NCBI GenBank assembly: GCA_902767145.1
Contig: CACXGG010000008.1
Span: 1 to 9,613, forward strand
Source: Oscillospiraceae bacterium
GTDB taxonomy: Bacteria; Bacillota; Clostridia; Saccharofermentanales; Saccharofermentanaceae
Reading direction: 5' to 3'
Length of the DNA: 9,613 nucleotides
The notes under the pieces were generated by a model. The model was given only the letters and a program-made list of their open reading frames with translations, made no database searches and had not been told where the DNA came from. Below are positions 1 to 4,329 of this stretch, piece by piece (positions within the stretch are counted from its first letter, which is position 1; each line of letters opens with the position of its first letter). A program made the position numbers and the translations under genes.

Positions 1-543
1 GGCCAGATCAGGAACGAACTGGGCGCAAGGCTCGACCTTCTCGAGAAGAACGCTTTGCGCTTCTGCTATGTAAATGATTTCCCCATGTACGAGTACGACA
101 AGGACATCAAGGGATATATCTTCACACACAATCCCTTCTCCATGCCCCAGGGCGGCCTTGAGGCTCTCGAGACAAAGAAGCCCGAGGAGATCCTTGCCTA
201 CCAGTACGATATCGTATGTAACGGCGTAGAACTCTCTTCCGGAGCAGTACGTAACCACGACCTTATGATCATGAAGAAGGCCTTCGAGATCGCAGGCTAT
301 TCCGAGGAGGATCTTAAGAACAAGTTCGGAGCTCTCTATACGGCATTCCAGTTCGGTGCACCCCCTCACGCAGGTATGGCTCCCGGCGTAGACCGTATGA
401 TCATGCTCCTCAGGAATGAGGAGAGCATCCGTGAGGTCATCGCATTCCCCATGAACGGTAATGCCCAGGATCTTCTCTGCGGTGCTCCCGGTGAGGTAAC
501 CGAGCAGCAGCTCCGTGAGGTCCATATCAAGGTCAGGGCATAA
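1..543 (+). CDS. aspS: Aspartyl-tRNA synthetase, C-terminal part (5' end outside window)
   Basis: Class II aminoacyl-tRNA synthetase that charges tRNA(Asp) with aspartate in the cytoplasm. The reading frame is open from base 1, so only about 180 C-terminal residues of a protein usually near 590 are present. Visible signatures are FTHNPFSMP (about residues 41-49 of the fragment), [12 protein letters not shown], and motif 3, [19 protein letters not shown], whose Arg contacts ATP in class II enzymes. The C-terminal block [17 protein letters not shown]...GAPGEV is the form seen in clostridial AspRS. The stop at 541-543 shares one base with the mtaB start, so the two are probably co-transcribed and translationally coupled. 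Whether it is discriminating or also charges tRNA(Asn) cannot be told, because the N-terminal anticodon-binding domain is missing. The identification is secure. Confidence 0.96.
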   Translation, partial: GQIRNELGARLDLLEKNALRFCYVNDFPMYEYDKDIKGYIFTHNPFSMPQGGLEALETKKPEEILAYQYDIVCNGVELSSGAVRNHDLMIMKKAFEIAGYSEEDLKNKFGALYTAFQFGAPPHAGMAPGVDRMIMLLRNEESIREVIAFPMNGNAQDLLCGAPGEVTEQQLREVHIKVRA

Positions 544-1862
544 TGAAAGTATATCTTCAGACTCTCGGCTGCCGCGTCAACCAGTATGAGACTGACGCGG
601 CAAGAGAGCTTTTCATCAGGAGCGGGTATGAGATAACCTCTTCCCCCGAAGATGCGGATATATGTGTTGTCAATACATGTACCGTTACAGGGGAGGCAGA
701 CCGCAAGTCAAGACAACAGCTGAGAAAGATGGCACGCCTTAACCCGCGTGCCGTTGTTGTAGCCATGGGATGTATGTCAGAGATGGCAGAGGGCACCGTG
801 GATGCGGACGTTATCCTGGGCACAAAGGACAAGACCCTTATCGTTGAAAAGACTGAAGAGTTCCTGAAGACCAGGGAGGAGAAGGAACTTACCCACACCG
901 GGAAGACCACCCGTCCCGAAGTCTCGAAAAAAGACGATTACCACGAATTCGGCACCGTCTTATCTCCCGAGGGCACCCGCGCCTTCATGAAGATAGAGGA
1001 CGGCTGCAATAAGTTCTGCACATACTGCATAATCCCCTTCGCAAGGGGCAGGGTTGCCTCCCGCGATGAGGAGAATATCATCTCGGAGGCAGAGTATCTG
1101 GCCTCACAGGGTTTTCGTGAGGTAGTAGTCTCCGGTATCCATATCTGTTCCTACGGAAAGGACAGGGGAGAAGGGATAGAAGCCCTTTCCCGTGTGCTCC
1201 GCCGTATCGGCGGGATCGATGGTATCGAGAGGATCAGGATAGGTTCCATGGAGCCTATGTCCCTGACCCCGGAGTTCATATCGGATCTTTCCCGTATCCC
1301 CAAGCTCTGTCCCCACTTCCATCTCTCCCTTCAGAGCGGAAGTGCCACGGTGCTTAAAAGGATGAACAGGGACTATGATCCCGGCCAGTTTATAGAAAAG
1401 GTTTCCCTTCTCCGTTCTGCTTTCCCCTCCATGTCCCTTACCACGGATATCATCTGCGGTTTTCCCGGGGAGACTACTGAGGAATTTTCCGAGACACTGA
1501 AGTTCTGCGACAGGGCAGGATTTACAAAGATCCATGTCTTTCCCTATTCCCGCCGTGAAGGAACGGTGGCAGCAAAGATGGAGCAGCTCCCGGGAGGTGT
1601 GGGAAAAGAACGTACCTCTGTACTGTCAGCCTGGTCCGATAAGGCAGAGGAGGCCTTTGCTTCAGGATTTACAGGCAGGGAGACGACGGTCCTCATAGAG
1701 ACATATAAGGACGGAATGGCTGAAGGATATAATCCCGAATATGTCAGATCCTATATCAGGATGGATCAGGAGACCTTTGAAAAAGTTCAGGGATCCGTGG
1801 TCAGCGTAAGGGTGACCGGATCTTCCTCCAGGAACATCATCTGCGATTTAATACAAAATTAA
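543..1862 (+). CDS. mtaB: tRNA (N6-L-threonylcarbamoyladenosine(37)-C2)-methylthiotransferase MtaB
   Basis: Radical SAM methylthiotransferase that converts t6A at position 37 of ANN-decoding tRNAs to ms2t6A. The 439 residues match the family length. The N-terminal UPF0004 domain supplies the auxiliary cluster cysteines C10 (LGCRVNQYE), C46 (VVNTCTVTG) and C77 (MGCMSE). The radical SAM motif CNKFCTYC gives C155, C159 and C162. Downstream family blocks are HFHLSLQSGS (about 259-268), TDIICGFPGETTEEF (301-315) and HVFPYSRREGT (331-341). The last 65 residues fit a TRAM RNA-binding domain. GCRVNQYE and VFPYSRREG favour MtaB over MiaB or RimO. The ATG overlaps the aspS stop as TAATG, with a modest AGGG upstream at 535-538. 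No convincing terminator follows before the ireB promoter. Confidence 0.95.
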   Translation: MKVYLQTLGCRVNQYETDAARELFIRSGYEITSSPEDADICVVNTCTVTGEADRKSRQQLRKMARLNPRAVVVAMGCMSEMAEGTVDADVILGTKDKTLIVEKTEEFLKTREEKELTHTGKTTRPEVSKKDDYHEFGTVLSPEGTRAFMKIEDGCNKFCTYCIIPFARGRVASRDEENIISEAEYLASQGFREVVVSGIHICSYGKDRGEGIEALSRVLRRIGGIDGIERIRIGSMEPMSLTPEFISDLSRIPKLCPHFHLSLQSGSATVLKRMNRDYDPGQFIEKVSLLRSAFPSMSLTTDIICGFPGETTEEFSETLKFCDRAGFTKIHVFPYSRREGTVAAKMEQLPGGVGKERTSVLSAWSDKAEEAFASGFTGRETTVLIETYKDGMAEGYNPEYVRSYIRMDQETFEKVQGSVVSVRVTGSSSRNIICDLIQN

Positions 1863-1886
1863 TATTAAGTTCAATCTAAATTAGTT

Positions 1887-1913
1887 TTGATTATTTAAGA
1901 TGTGTGATAGAAT
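1887..1913 (+). promoter_or_regulatory. Probable promoter for ireB (extended -10)
   Basis: TGATAGAAT at 1905-1913 is a TGn-extended -10 with five of six matches to TATAAT. A -35 of TTGATT at 1887-1892 leaves a short 15-base spacer; TTTTGA at 1885-1890 gives 17 bases but matches poorly. Transcription would start near 1920. The surrounding bases are AT-rich, unlike the flanking genes. Inferred from sequence only. Confidence 0.6.
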
Positions 1914-1914
1914 G

Positions 1915-1935
1915 ATTCCATTAAGATAATGGAAT
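1915..1935. repeat. Perfect 9-bp inverted repeat at the ireB transcription start
   Basis: ATTCCATTA at 1915-1923 and its exact reverse complement TAATGGAAT at 1927-1935 flank a three-base centre, AGA. The repeat begins two bases after the -10 hexamer, spanning roughly -5 to +16 of the predicted transcript, and ends just before the ireB ribosome binding site. Because the left arm is only partly transcribed from this promoter, a DNA operator is more likely than an mRNA hairpin. A hairpin could still form in read-through mRNA from mtaB. Confidence 0.55.
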
Positions 1936-1948
1936 AGGGGGAGAGGAT

Positions 1949-2197
1949 ATGAACTCAGAGACGACCAGATTTAACTTCTCGACTGACAAGACCGCAAATG
2001 TCAGAGAGCTGATGACTTATGTCCTCGGTGCTCTTAAGGAGAAGGGATATAATCCCATCAACCAGCTCGTCGGTTATTTTATCTCTGGAGATCCCACTTA
2101 CATCACCAACTACAAGGGTGCAAGGGGAGTTATCAAGAGGATCGACCGCGATGAGCTCCTGGAGGTCATCATATCGGATTACTGCTCCAGGCTTTAA
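1949..2197 (+). CDS. ireB: IreB family regulatory phosphoprotein (UPF0297)
   Basis: Small cytoplasmic protein of 82 residues, matching the UPF0297/IreB family in length and motifs: ETTRFNF (4-10), LKEKGYNPINQLVGYFISGDPTYIT (about 29-53, the family hallmark) and RDELLEVIISDYC near the end. In Enterococcus faecalis, IreB is a substrate of the PASTA kinase IreK, is phosphorylated on N-terminal threonines and lowers cephalosporin resistance. T5 or T6 here occupies the corresponding N-terminal motif, so similar control is plausible but inferred. A purine-rich GGGGGAG at 1937-1943 is the ribosome binding site, five bases before the ATG. The neighbours ruvX and a DUF1292 protein form the conserved Firmicutes cluster usually found near alaS. 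It appears to have its own promoter and to end in a terminator-like hairpin. Confidence 0.94.
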   Translation: MNSETTRFNFSTDKTANVRELMTYVLGALKEKGYNPINQLVGYFISGDPTYITNYKGARGVIKRIDRDELLEVIISDYCSRL

Positions 2198-2222
2198 GGG
2201 GTTTTGGATGATCTTAAAGGAT

Positions 2223-2255
2223 CGGCAGCAGGCTGGCCTGTTGCCGTTTATTTTT
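2223..2255 (+). terminator. Intrinsic terminator or attenuator between ireB and ruvX
   Basis: CGGCAGCAGG (2223-2232) pairs with CCTGTTGCCG (2237-2246) around a CTGG loop. This gives a ten-pair stem with a single G-U pair, followed at once by TTTATTTTT (2247-2255). This is a textbook rho-independent terminator. It lies 26 bases after the ireB stop and only 20 bases before the ruvX start, and I see no promoter between it and ruvX. ruvX must therefore be reached by read-through or regulated antitermination, or from a promoter inside ireB. Confidence 0.8.
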
Positions 2256-2274
2256 GTTTAGGAAAGGTGTTTCT

Positions 2275-2700
2275 ATGTCAAAAGGCAGAGTAATGGGAAT
2301 TGATTTCGGGATGAGGCACATCGGTGTGGCTCTTTCCGATGAACTTTGGATAACGGCGTCAGGGTTTGAGACGGTGAACTGGAATGGTGTGGACGACACA
2401 AAGGCTCTGGAGCGCATAGCACAGATCGCCTCGGAGAAGAATGTCTCCGTCATAGTCCTGGGAAAGCCATCAAAGACAGACGGCACAGTATCGGAGTCGG
2501 AGATGAAGGCTGTCGCCTTCGGAGAGAAGCTCAGGGAGCTCACGGGGCTTGAGCCTGTCCTCAAGGATGAGAGATTTACCACGGTCATCGCCTCCAGGAT
2601 GCTCCATGACGTCAATATCAAGGCGAAGAAGCAGAAGAAGATCATCGATCAGGTGGCAGCCGAGATCATCGTGAGTGAATATCTCGAGCAACACCGATAA
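2275..2700 (+). CDS. ruvX: YqgF/RuvX family putative Holliday junction resolvase
   Basis: RNase H-fold protein of 141 residues, the normal family size. Family members are described as putative Holliday junction resolvases, and the E. coli member YqgF is tied to 16S rRNA 5' end maturation. Visible motifs are GIDFGMRHIGVALSD (8-22) with catalytic D10, VLGKPSKTDGT (61-71), LKDERFTT with E99, and KKQKKIIDQVAAEIIV with D125. The acidic triad looks intact, so an active nuclease is expected. ATG at 2275 is chosen because AGGAAAGG (about 2260-2267) sits at good spacing. The in-frame TTG at 2254 lies inside the T-tract of the upstream hairpin and adds residues not seen in the family. The stop codon lies inside the left arm of an inverted repeat. 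Confidence 0.94.
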   Translation: MSKGRVMGIDFGMRHIGVALSDELWITASGFETVNWNGVDDTKALERIAQIASEKNVSVIVLGKPSKTDGTVSESEMKAVAFGEKLRELTGLEPVLKDERFTTVIASRMLHDVNIKAKKQKKIIDQVAAEIIVSEYLEQHR

Positions 2701-2718
2701 TTATGATACAATTATCGG
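2694..2718. repeat. Perfect 9-bp inverted repeat overlapping the ruvX stop and a -10 motif
   Basis: CCGATAATT (2694-2702) and its exact reverse complement AATTATCGG (2710-2718) surround a seven-base loop. The left arm contains the ruvX stop codon. As RNA it could be a weak AU-rich hairpin; the following ATTATTTT (2723-2730) starts four bases after the stem, which makes a poor terminator. As DNA it brackets the TGATACAAT extended -10, so an operator is equally possible. Confidence 0.5.
2704..2712 (+). promoter_or_regulatory. Possible extended -10 promoter for the DUF1292/CPBP/ectoprotein block
   Basis: TGATACAAT is a TGn-extended -10 with five of six consensus matches and lies 38 bases before the next start codon. 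I see no good -35 at 16-18 bases upstream; the region around 2683-2689 is CTCGAGC, inside ruvX. Transcription would begin near 2719, upstream of the AAGGAG ribosome binding site at 2735-2740. It is weak alone but matches the other extended -10 sites in the window. Confidence 0.4.
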
Positions 2719-2749
2719 GAACATTATTTTAAATAAGGAGAATGATATC

Positions 2750-3028
2750 ATGGCTGAAGAAGATAATATCGTAACACTGAGAGACGAGGAGACAGGCGAA
2801 GAGTTACAGTTCGCCATGGTGGACGGATTTGATTATAACGACAAGAGTTATGCAGTCCTGATCACCCTCGAGGAGAATGAAGAGGATGCCGAGATGGTTA
2901 TCCTTGAGGAGATCGAGGGCGAGGGAGATGAGATCCTCCTGCAGTCCCTTGACGAGTCCGTAGAGGACGAGATCTACGATTACTACGATCAGCTCTGCGA
3001 AGAGAGCCTGGAAGAAGATGAAGAGTAA
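2750..3028 (+). CDS. DUF1292 domain protein, acidic (UPF0473/YrzB-like)
   Basis: A 92-residue, strongly acidic cytoplasmic protein of the DUF1292 family, whose function is unknown. The domain core is visible as NIVTLRDEETGEELQF, then DYNDKSYAVLITLEE, EMVILEEIEGEGDEILLQSL and a C-terminal helix ending in a Glu/Asp tail. Position directly after ireB and ruvX is the conserved Firmicutes arrangement for this family. ATG at 2750 is chosen because AAGGAG (2735-2740) is nine bases upstream. The frame extends back to a GTG at 2675, but that would lie inside ruvX and add unrelated residues. The final 11 bases overlap the start of the next gene, which encodes a second DUF1292 protein. No enzyme motif is seen. 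Confidence 0.88.
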   Translation: MAEEDNIVTLRDEETGEELQFAMVDGFDYNDKSYAVLITLEENEEDAEMVILEEIEGEGDEILLQSLDESVEDEIYDYYDQLCEESLEEDEE

Positions 3029-3407
3029 TCAGAGAAGACCTCTCTCATTTCCATTCAAAGAAAAGAAGACCTCCGGCCTTGGCATCTCGAAAAAGAAATC
3101 GGGAGCCGGCGATGAGCTGGTGGTCATTAAGGACGTGTCTAACGGAAAGGATTATTACCTTTCCATAGTCGACACCTTCGTCTATTCCAAGAAGGAATAT
3201 GTGGTCATGTATAACTATGACCCTGATGACGGAAACCACGAGAAGCCTGAACTCGTCATCATGAGGACCGAGTTCACGCCCAAGGGCGATCAGCTTTTCT
3301 ATTCGATCAAGGATACGGATGAGCTGGAGGTAGCCTTCTCCTGCTTTATGAGAAGATACTATAATTCCTCTGCTCCGGGAAAGCAGGACAGAGTAGGTGT
3401 CAGATAA
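3018..3407 (+). CDS. Second DUF1292 domain protein with a basic N-terminal extension
   Basis: A 129-residue protein that aligns by eye with its upstream neighbour from about residue 33 onward. ELVVIKDVSNGKDYYLSIVD corresponds to NIVTLRDEETGEELQFAMVD, VYSKKEYVVM to DYNDKSYAVL, and ELVIMRTEFTPKGDQLFYSI to EMVILEEIEGEGDEILLQSL. This points to tandem duplication followed by divergence. Residues 1-31 are an added basic segment with nine Lys/Arg. The acidic C-terminal tail is replaced by MRRYYNSS and a short basic end, so net charge differs sharply. The ATG at 3018 overlaps the previous gene by 11 bases, with GGAAG at 3010-3014 as a close ribosome binding site. Its function is unknown; the basic extension could bind nucleic acid or membrane, but that is a guess. 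Confidence 0.8.
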   Translation: MKSNQRRPLSFPFKEKKTSGLGISKKKSGAGDELVVIKDVSNGKDYYLSIVDTFVYSKKEYVVMYNYDPDDGNHEKPELVIMRTEFTPKGDQLFYSIKDTDELEVAFSCFMRRYYNSSAPGKQDRVGVR

Positions 3408-4329
3408 TACGGTAAAGTCCAAGAGCTTTTTTATGAGGTTTGGCGGGTTCGCCGGGGCTCTGTTCCTGGCGTTTCTTGCTGTGCTGGCTTTTGAGCTGGG
3501 AACATATCTCTCCGTGGTGGTCTTCTGGCTCCTGGGTACAGACCCCGATGTCTATGAGGGATCCATAACCCTTATCTATGCCCTTATCACCATAGGCGTT
3601 ATGTATGTCTACTATAAGCTGGTCACCATCAAGAGGGACAGGCTCGTTATGAACGGTAAGCTTCCGGTGGGCAAGGCATTGCTCCTGGTGGCTGTTGCCA
3701 TCGGAATGGTGGGGCTTGTAACCGTCTTCCTGATGGTGGTGGCGGTCATCGCCGAGAGCCTGGCACCTGTCCAGGATGCCCTGGATAACTACACGCAGTC
3801 CGTAGACAGATACAGTGATGTGGAATCTGCCGTGGTCCCCTGGTGGGATGCGGTAATAGGATTTGTGGCTTCCTGTATCTTTATCCCCATCCTGGAGGAA
3901 CTGACCTTCAGGGGGATCATCCTGGGTGAGCTTCTCCGCAAGTTCCATCCCGCAGCTGCCATATCCATTTCAGCTATCATCTTCGGTCTGCTCCACGGCG
4001 TATCCATCCAGATAGTCTATGCATTAGTCTGCGGTATCATGCTGGGATGTATCTACTATCTGACTTCATCCCTCAAGGCATCCATACTCGTACATGCAAT
4101 ATTTAATCTCATCGGAGGAGGACTTCCGGAACTTTTCGAAAACCCCACCTTTTCCCCTTATGCAGATACAGTGAACAGCGTCATGAACGTGGTGACCATA
4201 GCGGAATTTGCACTGGCTGTCCCTGCTGTCATAGGTATCGTGGTCCTGGCAAAGATCCGTAAGGAGGAACAGGAAAAAGCCCTGGCCGAAAAAGAGGCAG
4301 AACAGATCGCTGCGGAGACTGAAGTATGA
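3397..4329 (+). CDS. CPBP family intramembrane glutamic endopeptidase
   Basis: Multi-pass membrane protein of 310 residues in the CPBP (CAAX protease and bacteriocin-processing, Abi/Rce1-like) family. The three family motifs are intact: EELTFRG with E167, E168 and R172; FGLLHG with F196 and H200; and HAIFN with H233 and N237. Glu and His residues of these motifs form the intramembrane active site. About seven or eight hydrophobic segments are visible, the first at about 17-46. The protein ends in a Lys/Glu-rich, probably coiled tail (about 285-310). The start is GTG at 3397, preceded by AGGA at 3385-3388 and overlapping the previous gene by 11 bases. A later in-frame ATG at 3433 is less likely. 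Its stop overlaps the next ATG (ATGA). The substrate is unknown; bacterial relatives act in bacteriocin immunity, peptide maturation or surface-protein processing. Confidence 0.9.
   Translation: MSDNTVKSKSFFMRFGGFAGALFLAFLAVLAFELGTYLSVVVFWLLGTDPDVYEGSITLIYALITIGVMYVYYKLVTIKRDRLVMNGKLPVGKALLLVAVAIGMVGLVTVFLMVVAVIAESLAPVQDALDNYTQSVDRYSDVESAVVPWWDAVIGFVASCIFIPILEELTFRGIILGELLRKFHPAAAISISAIIFGLLHGVSIQIVYALVCGIMLGCIYYLTSSLKASILVHAIFNLIGGGLPELFENPTFSPYADTVNSVMNVVTIAEFALAVPAVIGIVVLAKIRKEEQEKALAEKEAEQIAAETEV

Noticed and set aside
1728..1733. TATAAT inside mtaB, and again at 2048-2053 inside ireB
   Set aside because: Both occur in the coding string GGATATAATCCC for the peptide G-Y-N-P, have no matching -35 and are explained by codon use.
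1876..1884. CTAAATTAG mini-palindrome after mtaB as a terminator
   Set aside because: Only four AT-rich base pairs with a one-base centre, which cannot form a stable hairpin, and no adjacent T-tract.
2254..2274. TTG start extending RuvX by seven residues
   Set aside because: The TTG lies in the terminator T-tract, upstream of the AGGAAAGG ribosome binding site that fits ATG 2275.
2675..2749. GTG start extending the acidic DUF1292 protein by 25 residues
   Set aside because: It would begin inside ruvX and cross the inverted repeat. The added residues are not family-like, and AAGGAG at 2735-2740 points to ATG 2750.
3400..3948. Minus-strand open frame of 182 codons
   Set aside because: It lies opposite the CPBP protease gene. 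The product is a low-complexity, His/Gln/Asp-rich translation typical of an antisense shadow.
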